Assembly (NCBI GenBank): GCA_029251405.1 | Contig: JAQXDK010000004.1 | Span: forward strand, 1 to 44,342 | DNA: 44,342 nucleotides | From: Flavobacteriales bacterium | GTDB lineage: Bacteria > Bacteroidota > Bacteroidia > Flavobacteriales_D > Parvicellaceae | Direction: 5' to 3' | The notes under the pieces: generated by a model | The model's input: only the letters and a program-made list of their open reading frames with translations | Told to the model about the DNA's origin: nothing | Database searches by the model: none | Shown: piece after piece, positions 1-10,192 of the stretch | Layout of the letters: the number at the start of each line of letters is the position of its first letter | How positions within the stretch are numbered: position 1 is the first letter of the stretch | Translations under genes and position numbers: made by a program

Positions 1-2
1 CT

Positions 3-980
3 ATTTACAAGGAAATTTATGATATCTCATTAAAGGATTACAATAGAGTTGAATCAGAAATTGGTCATTATATTGAAACGGACAATGTCAAAATGCATTA
101 TATCACTTATGGAGATTCAACTGACACTCCATTAATTTGGATTCATGGGACCGGAAGTTCTTCATGGGAAATGTTAACCTTTAGAGATTCATTAGAAGCA
201 ATGAATTTATTTGTTATCAGTATTGATTACTACGGTCACGGACAAACACCAATGCCAAAAAATGAAAAATCCATTTATCATATTGCAGACGATATTAAAT
301 TTTTAATGAATAGATTAAATATTAACAAGGCAATAGTTGGAGGCTGGTCACGTGGAGGATATATTGCCTCTGCATTTTATGATGAATACCCTGGTTCCGT
401 GATGGGATTAATGCTTGTGGATGGAGGCTCAGCAAACGCATTTGTTCCGAGATATCAAATGAATCGAGACTCATTAAGAGAGAAATATAGATCCGCTCAA
501 GTACCTGAAGATGTGCTTAGAACATACCCTTCTAAGTTCGAGGCTTTTTGTGCATTTGCCGACACTAGCTATACTTCAAGTCAATCATGGATTTTGGACG
601 GTCTTAAAATAGGTCATAACGGAGAATGGGGTTATACAACAGACGTTTGGCCAGCTGTAGCAAATGAATCTGTCGAGTCAATGTTGTCCAGCGTTGAATC
701 GCCAACATTGGCTCCCCTCTTAGCTTCATCCACCAGCTTGATGGACCCATTGATAATCTATAGGAATCTAGATGTGCCTGTAGTTATTATTGACCCTGTC
801 ACCAAGAGTGAAACTTGGCAAAACTACACGCCACAAAATACAAAATTGAAAAACTTGCACCCTGAATTAGTGATACACAGAATATATCAAGATACTCAAC
901 ACCATGCACATTTTCAAAGACCTGAATTGTTTATTGACGACATGAAAATGCTGGTTGAAAAAATAAATAAAAGGCTATAA
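3..980 (+). CDS. Alpha/beta hydrolase fold protein (5' end outside the window)
   Basis: The frame is open from the first complete codon at position 3, and the 30 residues before the first ATG (93) read like the usual first strand of this fold (YIETDNVKMHYITYG), so the true start is upstream and the ATG at 93 is internal. Counting from that ATG, an oxyanion-hole HG at 18-19 and the nucleophile elbow GGWSRGG with Ser86 are visible, and a histidine-rich stretch near the C-terminus (QHHAHFQ) probably supplies the catalytic His. There is no signal peptide in the visible part, so it is probably cytoplasmic. The substrate is unknown; esterases, lactonases and haloperoxidase-like enzymes share this fold. 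It ends inside an attC-like site and so looks like a cassette gene. Confidence 0.85.
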   Translation: MYKEIYDISLKDYNRVESEIGHYIETDNVKMHYITYGDSTDTPLIWIHGTGSSSWEMLTFRDSLEAMNLFVISIDYYGHGQTPMPKNEKSIYHIADDIKFLMNRLNINKAIVGGWSRGGYIASAFYDEYPGSVMGLMLVDGGSANAFVPRYQMNRDSLREKYRSAQVPEDVLRTYPSKFEAFCAFADTSYTSSQSWILDGLKIGHNGEWGYTTDVWPAVANESVESMLSSVESPTLAPLLASSTSLMDPLIIYRNLDVPVVIIDPVTKSETWQNYTPQNTKLKNLHPELVIHRIYQDTQHHAHFQRPELFIDDMKMLVEKINKRL

Positions 981-1049
981 CAAGAGCTAAAATAAATAAA
1001 CCTGCCAACCACACCGTTTTTACTTATTTTAGCTAGAACGTTACTTTCC
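973..1049 (+). repeat. attC-like recombination site 1 between two cassette units
   Basis: The site starts with GGCTATAAC (973-981, containing the stop of the preceding gene). It continues with a hairpin formed by 985-997 and 1022-1034 (12 of 13 pairs, 24-base loop) and ends with GTTACTTTCC (1040-1049). An AAC ... imperfect hairpin ... GTT layout, with the outer bases specific to each neighbouring unit, is that of integron attC sites, where recombination occurs between the G and TT of the final GTT. The last ten bases recur as a perfect complement at 2541-2550, at the other end of the next unit. Confidence 0.6.
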
Positions 1050-2738
1050 ATACTATGCGAATTACTTTCAACAACTAGATAATATGAGATATAAGTTCAG
1101 TCAATTATTATTGTTTCTTGTTCTTTTAATTGCATTAATAGGATGCAATGAGAATGAAGAATCCAATACAGTAATTATAAGAATCAACGCACCATCGTTT
1201 AGTGATTCCTTAGTTGAAGTTGTATCTGTTAATGTATTGAATTATGAAGAAATCCTATTGGAATCGATGATTCTTGATTCAATGGGAAATGGGACTGTAC
1301 AGTTTAGCCAAACCGATCCTGTTTTTGGAAGCGTGAAAATTGGTGATAATTATTTCAAGATATATCTGGAAGCTGGCTTTGATTTAAAGGCTACTCTGGT
1401 ATCAAAACCGGAAACATCTTTTATTAGTTATACTGGTAAGGGGTCTGAAAATAATAATTATTTATCAGGCTCAAATTTTATACTCAAAGAATTCCAAAAT
1501 AAACATCCTACATGGTTCCTGAATGATCTTACTGATGTTTCTATTATTCTGGATTCTTTACAAAGGAGTTTAGAATCATTTCACACAGGCTATTTAGATA
1601 CAGTTGCTTTGAATAATACTACTCAAGAAATGTTTAAAGTAAGAAGTGCATTGAATTTAATTAATCTAAAGCAACAACACAGATTAATTAATAGTGCTGC
1701 CTATAAAGCCGAAAATATTCCTAGTTCACTGAAGAATACATTAAAAGAAATTCCTTTTAAGGAAAAGTACCTAGACTTAGCAATGGCAGAATATGCACAG
1801 GTTCTAGACTTGTTCTTACGTTTGGAAATCCAAGAACCAGTTTATAAAGAAATAGAAGTTGAAGAATTGGATTCGCTAAAGGAGAAATTCCCAATATTGA
1901 CAAATAAATTGATAAAAGGACATGATTTCCCACTAGGTATTAAGGAATTTTTAATTGCAAAAGACATTTCGTATTGGTTGGCGTCTGAAGGAATATCATG
2001 GGGTTTGGATACCGTTTATAATGAATTTAAAAAAGTATTTAACAATTCGGTTTATAGCGATAACTTGGAAATGAAATATGCGGAATGGATGAGCATAGCT
2101 AGAGGCCAACCAGCACCTGAGATTACTGGATTGACAATAGAAAATGACACGCTTTCCCTGAGTCAATTAAAAGGGAAAGTTGTTTACATTGATGTTTGGG
2201 CAACATGGTGTGGTCCATGTATTGCCGAATTTCCATTTTATAAAAACATACAGGAAGAGTTTGAAGGGAATGATGAAATTGAATTCCTATTTGTATCAGT
2301 CGATAGTGATCATGAGAAGTGGATTAGGTTCATAAAAGAGGAGACTATTCCAGTTGGGAATCAAATTCATGAACTTCTAGAGACCGATCATCCTCCGATT
2401 CAAGAATCCTACAAAATGTGGGGCGTTCCTAGATATATTCTGATAGATCGCCAAGGAATGATATTTGACGCAAAAGCCCACAGACCATCTTCTGGTAAAG
2501 TTGTGAACTTGATTAAGAAAATGATTAACAAATAGAAAACGGAAAGTAACATTCAGTATAAAATCATAGCGGGTTGGTGGATTATCTCATTTATCATTGC
2601 TTGTTAGTTCGCCAATCCTGCGGATTGCCTTTTCAAGAAGACAAAAATAAAAGCCAATCCACACGATTGGCTAAGTGGTAAATTGAGAGTATATTGCTTT
2701 CAATTCGCTACAATTCATACTGTGGCGTTGCCAAACCG
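1041..2738 (+). mobile_element. Integron-like gene cassette carrying the thioredoxin-fold lipoprotein
   Basis: The unit runs from the TT of GTTACTTTCC (1040-1049) to the G of the next GTT (2738). Its left edge GTTACTTTCC and the base of its own right-hand site GGAAAGTAAC (2541-2550) are perfect reverse complements over exactly ten bases; the next base out no longer pairs. In known integron cassettes the 5' end and the 3' attC of the same cassette must pair like this, because they are joined in the excised circle. The unit has one gene in the array direction. No integrase gene is visible in the window. Confidence 0.55.
1084..2535 (+). CDS. TlpA/ResA-type thioredoxin-fold lipoprotein
   Basis: This 483-residue protein has a lipoprotein leader ending LIGC (Cys21), so it is probably anchored in a membrane facing the periplasm. 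Residues 30-115 resemble the beta-rich N-terminal domain (DUF4369-like) often found in such Bacteroidota proteins, followed by a helical middle region. Residues 341-483 are a thioredoxin-like AhpC/TSA-Redoxin domain with the active site WCGPC (Cys376, Cys379) and a cis-proline-type GVPR segment. The expected role is thiol-disulfide exchange or reduction of extracytoplasmic partners; the partner is unknown. It is the only gene of a cassette-like unit with attC-like sites on both sides. Confidence 0.85.
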   Translation: MRYKFSQLLLFLVLLIALIGCNENEESNTVIIRINAPSFSDSLVEVVSVNVLNYEEILLESMILDSMGNGTVQFSQTDPVFGSVKIGDNYFKIYLEAGFDLKATLVSKPETSFISYTGKGSENNNYLSGSNFILKEFQNKHPTWFLNDLTDVSIILDSLQRSLESFHTGYLDTVALNNTTQEMFKVRSALNLINLKQQHRLINSAAYKAENIPSSLKNTLKEIPFKEKYLDLAMAEYAQVLDLFLRLEIQEPVYKEIEVEELDSLKEKFPILTNKLIKGHDFPLGIKEFLIAKDISYWLASEGISWGLDTVYNEFKKVFNNSVYSDNLEMKYAEWMSIARGQPAPEITGLTIENDTLSLSQLKGKVVYIDVWATWCGPCIAEFPFYKNIQEEFEGNDEIEFLFVSVDSDHEKWIRFIKEETIPVGNQIHELLETDHPPIQESYKMWGVPRYILIDRQGMIFDAKAHRPSSGKVVNLIKKMINK

Positions 2739-2747
2739 TTACACGCG
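2541..2747 (+). repeat. Long attC-like recombination site 2, end of the left cassette array
   Basis: The site starts GGAAAGTAAC (2541-2550) and ends GTTACACGCG (from 2738). An inner pair, CGGGTTGG (2570-2577) and CCAAACCG (2731-2738), matches at seven of eight positions. Between them are two local hairpins: CAATCC/GGATTG (2613-2618/2622-2627) and a perfect eight-base stem AGCCAATC/GATTGGCT (2652-2659/2665-2672). At about 200 bases it is far longer than the other two sites but still within the spread known for attC. No complementary partner of GTTACACGCG was found after the next gene, so the array seems to end here. Confidence 0.5.
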
Positions 2748-2813
2748 ATTGATAAATAATAATCTATAATCATTTATAAATTATTATTAACTTTAAGGAA
2801 TATATACTTCATT

Positions 2814-3260
2814 ATGAGAACTTTATCAGCATTATTTATCGTTTCATTTATTTTCATTCTTTTCTCTTGTAACAAATGGGAAGAAAAAGAAAAAGACGCG
2901 TACTATTACTATTCCACAGATTTTAAATCAGACAATTTAAAGTCTGGATCGGCCACAATTTTAAATATTAATATTGCTGATATTGATATTCTCTACACCG
3001 TCTTTTTTCAAGAAAAGGGTATTTGGAAATATAAGTTAGTTGCTGAGTCTTCCGAAATCCAAAATAATTCAGATAAATCTGATAAGGTTTTGGCCTATGA
3101 AGAAGGTGAGGCTAATATAGATGATAATCTTAACATTATCTTTATTCCAAATTCAAACCCAGGCATTTCATATCCAGGTTATTTCGAAGACGATAAAAAG
3201 AATTTCAAGGTTTCATTAGCTGGATTGTATAATCGTGAAATTAATTTCTTAGAAGATTAG
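2814..3260 (+). CDS. Small lipoprotein of unknown function
   Basis: This 148-residue protein starts with a hydrophobic leader ending LFSC, a lipobox with Cys19 as the lipidated residue, followed by a charged, lysine-rich linker and a mostly beta-like acidic domain. I do not recognise a family. The preceding 70 bases are the tail of attC-like site 2, so it may be the last cassette gene or the first native gene beyond the array; no attC-like hairpin follows it. Confidence 0.7.
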   Translation: MRTLSALFIVSFIFILFSCNKWEEKEKDAYYYYSTDFKSDNLKSGSATILNINIADIDILYTVFFQEKGIWKYKLVAESSEIQNNSDKSDKVLAYEEGEANIDDNLNIIFIPNSNPGISYPGYFEDDKKNFKVSLAGLYNREINFLED

Positions 3261-3400
3261 TTTACTAAACATAACACAGTCTAGAATTAATTTCCAAAAC
3301 GCTTTTGGATGTACCATTCTCTCAAATTTTAATTGAGTTTTATATTGGACATCGTTAAACCTACACCAAAATGTATTGTTTAATAAAATAATTTTATGAG

Positions 3401-3425
3401 AAGCCTAATAGTAGGTTTTTATTTG
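3401..3425 (+). terminator. Probable Rho-independent terminator
   Basis: AAGCCTA (3401-3407) pairs with TAGGTTT (3412-3418) with one G-T pair and loop ATAG, and is followed by a T-rich run. It lies 140 bases after the small lipoprotein and in front of the secreted esterase. Confidence 0.5.
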
Positions 3426-3473
3426 ATTTATAAATTTAATTTAATTAGATTGTGAAATCAAATTTTAATACAA

Positions 3474-4688
3474 ATGAAAAAAATATTATCAACTTTAATT
3501 TTAGTTTCTTTTATTACTCTTAATTACGGACAATGTAATGGAAGATACCAGACAGAAATATTTAATTCCGTGTCAGTTTCTACTGTAAACTACTCTGATG
3601 TTTACAACGATTTTTACCATAAAATGGATATTTATACTCCTGATGGAGATACCGTCACCAACCGACCTGTAATTGTTTTTATGCACGGGGGCGCATTTTA
3701 TGCCGGTGATAAAACTTCTGCAGACTGTGTTGATTTTTGTACGTCTTATGCCAAAAAAGGATATGTTGCTATTTCCGCAAATTACAGATTGGCTGCTAAC
3801 GCATTAACTTTTGCTTTTTTCAACGATGTTCAATATATCACTGTTTTGAAAGCTGTCGCAGACATAAAAGCTGCTGTAAGATATATTAGAAAAGATCATG
3901 CAAATGGAAACGCACTTGGGATACACCCTCAAGGTGTTTTTATTGGTGGATATTCTGCTGGAGCTGTATTAGCTATCCATATGTCCTATATTAATCAAAT
4001 AAGCGACCTTCCTACAAGTCCACTTGACGTACAAGCCTTGGTATCCAACATTGGAGGAACATTAGACGGAGATGCTGGTAATGACGGTTACTCTTCTGAA
4101 ATAGGTGGAATTGTAAGTTTTGCTGGAGCGGTTAATGATTTATCATTTATTGATTCGAATGATAAACCAATAGTTATGGTTCACGGAACAGATGATAATG
4201 TAGTAAGTTTTAATTGTGCACCTGGTCTTGGACAAGCTACAGTTTTAAATCTTTGTGGAATGAATTCTATGAAACCGGTTCTTGATAATGCTGGAATTTT
4301 AAATGATACCATGGTTTATCAAAATGTTGGACATGACTGGCCGGGAACTGGAAATGCGAACCCTTTATTTACACAAGCAGTTGAATTCTCTACTAATTTC
4401 TTATACCAGCTACTACCTTGCAACAACAGTTCAGTTGGTTTAATTGAAAAAGAAAATCTTGTCAAGCAATACCCAAATCCAGCAAATGATATAGTTCATT
4501 ATTCATCTGGGAAAATGATTAAAGAAATTGTTATTTACAACCAAATAAGTCAGATTAAAAGCGATATAATGGTAAATAGCAATGAATATGATCTCTCATT
4601 AGCAGACTACGAAAAAGGCATCTACTATGTAAGATTAATATTAGAGGATTCAAGTTCTACATTGAAAAAGCTTTCAGTAGTTAAGTAA
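3474..4688 (+). CDS. Secreted alpha/beta hydrolase (carboxylesterase-like) with T9SS sorting domain
   Basis: This 404-residue protein has a signal peptide (about residues 1-19). Its hydrolase domain has the oxyanion motif HGGAF (His71), nucleophile elbow GGYSAGA (Ser161), a likely acid at HGTDD (Asp240 or Asp241) and His287 in NVGHDW, so the triad looks complete. Residues about 330-404 form a T9SS type A C-terminal domain (QYPNPAND ... IYYVRLIL ... KKLSVVK), which directs export across the outer membrane and release or surface attachment. It resembles the BD-FAE/esterase-lipase group that acts on small or polymer-linked esters; the substrate is not evident. It seems to stand alone. Confidence 0.85.
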   Translation: MKKILSTLILVSFITLNYGQCNGRYQTEIFNSVSVSTVNYSDVYNDFYHKMDIYTPDGDTVTNRPVIVFMHGGAFYAGDKTSADCVDFCTSYAKKGYVAISANYRLAANALTFAFFNDVQYITVLKAVADIKAAVRYIRKDHANGNALGIHPQGVFIGGYSAGAVLAIHMSYINQISDLPTSPLDVQALVSNIGGTLDGDAGNDGYSSEIGGIVSFAGAVNDLSFIDSNDKPIVMVHGTDDNVVSFNCAPGLGQATVLNLCGMNSMKPVLDNAGILNDTMVYQNVGHDWPGTGNANPLFTQAVEFSTNFLYQLLPCNNSSVGLIEKENLVKQYPNPANDIVHYSSGKMIKEIVIYNQISQIKSDIMVNSNEYDLSLADYEKGIYYVRLILEDSSSTLKKLSVVK

Positions 4689-4727
4689 TTAAAAGTTGAT
4701 TTTAGTCTTTAAATTTTTATAATAACT

Positions 4728-5066
4728 ATGGAATATATTACACAATTATGTCAAATAGCAGTTGCAATATCCGTATACTTTGTATGGATTTTTAGATACC
4801 ACAATGTAATCACTGAATTCAAACAATTTGGATTAAGCGACCTTACTAGAAATGCTGTAGGTGCATCAAAAATATCACTTTCTGCCTTACTAATTGTTGG
4901 TATTTGGCATTCGTCTTTAGTTCTTATTCCAGCTATTGGAATGGGACTTTTTATGATTGGTGCGCAGGTTTTTCATTTTAAGGTTGGTAATCCATTTATC
5001 AAACATTTACCATCATTAATTCTTTTATTATTGAGTGCTTTCATTACTTATTCAGCATTTGCGTAA
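4728..5066 (+). CDS. DoxX-like four-helix membrane protein (copy 1)
   Basis: This 112-residue protein is almost entirely hydrophobic, with four predicted membrane segments (about 5-22, 45-62, 66-85 and 92-110). A short polar segment EFKQFGL follows the first helix; the same segment (EFKRFGL) occurs in the next protein, so the two are paralogues. The pattern fits the DoxX/DoxX_2 family, small membrane proteins often linked to redox enzymes. It lies 39 bases after the esterase gene and 6 bases before its paralogue. Confidence 0.7.
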   Translation: MEYITQLCQIAVAISVYFVWIFRYHNVITEFKQFGLSDLTRNAVGASKISLSALLIVGIWHSSLVLIPAIGMGLFMIGAQVFHFKVGNPFIKHLPSLILLLLSAFITYSAFA

Positions 5067-5072
5067 TTAGTA

Positions 5073-5411
5073 ATGAACTTATTTACGGTAGTTATCATAT
5101 TTTCTAGTTTATCATTTTTCGGTTACGCATTTTCCTATTTCTATGGGACTCACATGAAAAAAGAGTTTAAGAGATTTGGATTAGAAAAAATGGGGCTATT
5201 TACCATTATTTTAGAAATTTTGGGTGCTTTAGGGCTTTTGATAGGTGTCTTATACCATCCTATATTAATAATTTCGTCGCTGGGACTTTCACTTTTAATG
5301 TTTGCTGGAGTACTAGTAAGAATAAAAGTTAAAGACAATATATGGATTTCTTTGCCGGCATTTTTATACATGTTAGTTAATGCCTACATATTTTGGACAG
5401 CAATTAATTAG
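5073..5411 (+). CDS. DoxX-like four-helix membrane protein (copy 2)
   Basis: This 112-residue protein has the same length and layout as its upstream neighbour: four hydrophobic segments with EFKRFGL between the first and second. Sequence identity outside that segment is low, so this is an old duplication or a heterodimer-type pair. The six-base gap after copy 1 suggests translation from one transcript. DoxX-family proteins are inner-membrane proteins, sometimes partners of oxidoreductases, and a flavoenzyme gene follows 80 bases downstream; a functional link is only inferred. Confidence 0.7.
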   Translation: MNLFTVVIIFSSLSFFGYAFSYFYGTHMKKEFKRFGLEKMGLFTIILEILGALGLLIGVLYHPILIISSLGLSLLMFAGVLVRIKVKDNIWISLPAFLYMLVNAYIFWTAIN

Positions 5412-5491
5412 TACAATTATTTAAGAAATAATTAAGGATATCTTCAACAACTAAAATAATTTATTGATTATAAACTTAAATTTATAATCTT

Positions 5492-6748
5492 GTGAATAAA
5501 CAATCAAAAAAAGTACATATTGTAGGAAGTGGCGTAAGTGGGTTAATAGCAGCAACCGTATTAGAAAAAAATGGAATTTCCCCCATAATTATGGAAGCAA
5601 GCGAAAGAGTTGGAGGAAGAATCAAAACAGATATTACAGATGGATACCAACTAGACCATGGTTTTCAAGTTTTACTATCAAGTTATAAGGCAGCCAAAAA
5701 ATATTTGAATTTTCAAGATTTGGAATTACAAACTCTTAAAGCTGGTGCCTGTATTTTTAAAGATGGCAAGAAAATTTCATTTGGTGATCCTCTTCGAGAT
5801 CCTACCTTGCTTTTTTCAACATTATTTTCAAATATTGGAACCCTTAACGATAAAATAAAAATTGCGAAATTGAATTTTAAACTTCAAAAGAAATCAATTG
5901 TCTCAATTTTTGCCACCAAAGAAGTTACAACCAATCAGTATCTAAAAGATTTTGGTTTTTCAAATAAAATTATAGACCACTTTTTCCTCCCTTTTTTTAA
6001 TGGTATTTTTCTAGAAACAAGACTAAAAACATCATCTAGAATGTTTGAATTTATTTTTAAAAAGTTTGGAGAAGGATCTGCTACTATTCCCAAAAATGGG
6101 ATGGAACAAATCTCTAAACAGCTAAAGAATAATCTGAAAAACACAACATTTTATTTTAATACTAAAGTTATTGCTATTGAAAACCAACAAATTAAGCTTT
6201 CAAACAAAAAAAATATTAATTCTGAATACACCATTATCGCTACCGAGCCGAATAAGATTATTAGCAATTTAAATAATCAAAATATTGAATGGAAATCTTG
6301 CTACAATTTATACTTCACCACCAAAATTAAAGTTATTAAAAAAGCTTTTATTGGTCTTATTACAAATAAAGAAAGCTTAATAAACAATATTTTTTATCCT
6401 ACCAGTATTCCAACTAAAAGTAAGGGAAGTTGTGAACTACTTTCTGTAACTGTTATTAAAAGTCATAACTTATCGGAAGTTGAATTGATCAACCAAGTTG
6501 AAAAAGAACTACATGAACTTTGTAACATTACTGACCTTAAATTTTTAAAATTATATCATATACCAAAAGCATTACCACAAATTAATAACGTGCAGTACGA
6601 ACTATCACCTTCAGAAACAAAATTAAAAGACGGGATATATTTAGCTGGAGATGTTCTTTTAAATGGTTCTCTAAATGCTGCGATACTCGCTGGGGAAAAC
6701 GCAGCTAAAGGAGTTTTAGAGGCTATAAATAAAACAGTAATTAATTAG
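5492..6748 (+). CDS. FAD-dependent oxidoreductase of the amine oxidase/phytoene desaturase type
   Basis: This 418-residue protein starts at a GTG. It has an N-terminal dinucleotide-binding fold with GSGVSG (residues about 12-17), an acidic residue ending strand 2 (MEAS) and the GGR motif (VGGRIKT) that contacts FAD. Near the C-terminus GIYLAGDVLLNGSLNAA is the second FAD contact typical of amine oxidases, protoporphyrinogen oxidases and carotenoid desaturases. It has no signal peptide. It probably oxidises an amine or carbon-carbon bond of an unknown substrate; no carotenoid synthesis gene is nearby, so a desaturase role is not supported. The acetyltransferase gene follows after 12 bases. Confidence 0.8.
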   Translation: MNKQSKKVHIVGSGVSGLIAATVLEKNGISPIIMEASERVGGRIKTDITDGYQLDHGFQVLLSSYKAAKKYLNFQDLELQTLKAGACIFKDGKKISFGDPLRDPTLLFSTLFSNIGTLNDKIKIAKLNFKLQKKSIVSIFATKEVTTNQYLKDFGFSNKIIDHFFLPFFNGIFLETRLKTSSRMFEFIFKKFGEGSATIPKNGMEQISKQLKNNLKNTTFYFNTKVIAIENQQIKLSNKKNINSEYTIIATEPNKIISNLNNQNIEWKSCYNLYFTTKIKVIKKAFIGLITNKESLINNIFYPTSIPTKSKGSCELLSVTVIKSHNLSEVELINQVEKELHELCNITDLKFLKLYHIPKALPQINNVQYELSPSETKLKDGIYLAGDVLLNGSLNAAILAGENAAKGVLEAINKTVIN

Positions 6749-6760
6749 TAAATATGTAAC

Positions 6761-7276
6761 ATGGATTATCAGTTTAGAAGAGCAGAACAAACCGATTTAC
6801 AAATTATATGGAGTATCCTCAAAGAAGCCATAATTAGAAGAAAAGAAGATGGTAGCAATCAATGGCAAGACGGTTATCCCAACGAAGAAGTTATTAAAAA
6901 TGATCTCTATAATAATTATGGATATGTTCTAACATCAAATAAAAATGTTATTGGTTACTGTGCTCTTATTAAAAATAACGAACCAGAATATTTGAAAATA
7001 CAAGGTAAATGGCTATCTGAAAATGATTTTATTGTTTTTCATAGATTGGCTATCTCTGGAGAATTTTTAAATAAAGGATTGGCTAAAAAAATGGTGTTAT
7101 TAATTGAAGATCATGCTGTATCAAATCAAATTCACAGTATTAAAGCAGATACTAACCATGATAATATTCCCATGATAAAGCTTTTTAAAACTTTGGGATA
7201 TACTTTTTGTGGAATAGTTCATTTTAGAAAAAGTCCAAGGAATGCATTTGAAAAAATTATAAAAAAATTACCATAA
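6761..7276 (+). CDS. GNAT family N-acetyltransferase
   Basis: This 171-residue protein has the GNAT layout: an N-terminal helix pair after a first strand with the usual R-A-x-x-x-D (FRRAEQTDL), then the strand 4 motif FHRLAISGEFLNKGLAKKM. Its NKGLA is a variant of the Q/R-x-x-G-x-G/A acetyl-CoA loop. After this come KADTNHDNIPMIKLFKTLGY, which is the motif B region (N-x-x-x-x-x-F-x-x-x-G-Y), and the final strands. It would transfer an acetyl group from acetyl-CoA to an amine; the substrate is unknown. It sits 12 bases after the flavoenzyme gene and is probably cotranscribed with it. Confidence 0.85.
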   Translation: MDYQFRRAEQTDLQIIWSILKEAIIRRKEDGSNQWQDGYPNEEVIKNDLYNNYGYVLTSNKNVIGYCALIKNNEPEYLKIQGKWLSENDFIVFHRLAISGEFLNKGLAKKMVLLIEDHAVSNQIHSIKADTNHDNIPMIKLFKTLGYTFCGIVHFRKSPRNAFEKIIKKLP

Positions 7277-7330
7277 CTTACTTTAAATCAATTATTTATT
7301 TTACTTTGAAGTGTTAAAATTTATGGATAA

Positions 7331-8368
7331 ATGAATAAATTAAAATATTTAGGAGCTTTTTTCAGTCCTTTACTAGCTATTATAAGTTTTAATTTAAACG
7401 GTATATGGGCTTTTAGTGGTGTATTTTTTCTATACATTTTAGTACCTATTCTTGAACAATATTTACCTAAAAACACTTACAATCTTTCAAAAGAAGAAAA
7501 AGAACTTGCAAAAAAAGATAAATTCTACGATTGGATACTTTTTTTGCTTGTTCCCTTTCAACTTTTCGTTGTTTACTACTATTTAACAACTCTAACCAAC
7601 CCAAATATTTCAACTTTAGAAATTATTGGCTACACCATGATGATGGGAACCATACTAGGAATTAATGGGATTAATGGTGGTCATGAACTGGGGCATAAAA
7701 CAGATCATCCCGTCAAGTTGTTATTAGCTCATATTTTATTGATGACTAGTCTACAAAACCATTTCATGACTTATCACAACAGTGGTCACCATAGAGATGT
7801 TGCCACTCCAAACGATCTAACAACTGCTAAAAAAGGACAAAATTTCTATGCTTTTGCTATTCAGTCTCAGATAGGTGGTTATTTTAAAACATGGAAATTA
7901 GAAAATGAAAAATTGAAAAAGAAAGGACAAAGTTTACTATTAAATCCTATGATTTTAACCACGTTAATCCCCTGGAGTTTTCAAGCTTTAATTTTTTTCT
8001 ATTTTGGATATATCATTGGAGGATATTATTTATTGGCTAGTATTCTTGGGATTTCTATATTAGAATCTCAAAATTATTTTTCTCATTACGGTTTAAAAAG
8101 GAAATTAAAAGAAGACGGATCTTATGAAAGAGTAAAAGCACATCACTCTTGGAATTCTGACCATTTAATAGGTAGAATATTACTATTCGAACTTACCAGA
8201 CACTCAGACCACCACTTTGCAGGAGCTAAACCATATCAAATTTTAGATTCTAAAGATAACAGTCCTTTATTACCTTTCGGATATCCTGCAATGCTTTTAA
8301 TGGGTTACTTCCCATTTATATTTAAACCTATAATGGAAAAGCAGTTAGCAAAATATCAAATGGATTAA
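7331..8368 (+). CDS. AlkB-type membrane di-iron hydroxylase (alkane 1-monooxygenase family)
   Basis: This 345-residue integral membrane protein carries the full set of histidine motifs of the AlkB family: HELGH (118-122), HNSGHH (149-154), RHSDHH (290-295) and NYFSHYG (248-254). About six hydrophobic segments surround them. AlkB enzymes hydroxylate the terminal carbon of medium-chain alkanes or related hydrophobic chains using two irons and electrons from rubredoxin. No rubredoxin or rubredoxin reductase gene is adjacent. It lies 54 bases after the acetyltransferase. AlkB occurs in many marine bacteria that are not oil degraders, so the real substrate is open. Confidence 0.9.
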   Translation: MNKLKYLGAFFSPLLAIISFNLNGIWAFSGVFFLYILVPILEQYLPKNTYNLSKEEKELAKKDKFYDWILFLLVPFQLFVVYYYLTTLTNPNISTLEIIGYTMMMGTILGINGINGGHELGHKTDHPVKLLLAHILLMTSLQNHFMTYHNSGHHRDVATPNDLTTAKKGQNFYAFAIQSQIGGYFKTWKLENEKLKKKGQSLLLNPMILTTLIPWSFQALIFFYFGYIIGGYYLLASILGISILESQNYFSHYGLKRKLKEDGSYERVKAHHSWNSDHLIGRILLFELTRHSDHHFAGAKPYQILDSKDNSPLLPFGYPAMLLMGYFPFIFKPIMEKQLAKYQMD

Positions 8369-8433
8369 GTGCTCTAATATTTGACTTTGCAATTTATAAG
8401 TTTCCAGAAAATGTAGGTGTTTTTTGAACCTCA

Positions 8434-8463
8434 TCTCTATTTAAATTTAGAGAGGTATTTTCA
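8434..8463. terminator. Possible terminator between convergent genes
   Basis: TCTCTA (8434-8439) and TAGAGA (8448-8453) form a six-base stem with an A/T loop, followed by GGTATTTTC. It lies between the convergent hydroxylase and ABC-F genes. The stem is short and the T-run interrupted, so this is a weak call. Confidence 0.35.
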
Positions 8464-8542
8464 TTTGAATTATTTGAAGATAAAGAAGTAGAAACTAAAA
8501 ATAACACATTGAAATGAAGGTTCTAATTTAAGAAAACATAAA

Positions 8543-10159
<1,617 letters not shown>

Positions 10160-10192
10160 TTAATTTTAAGGGCGCAAATATAAAAGATTAAT

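Noticed and set aside
3261-3400. Short open stretches between the small lipoprotein and the esterase as a gene remnant.
   Set aside because: No frame gave a recognisable domain pattern, unlike the gap at 12613-12806.
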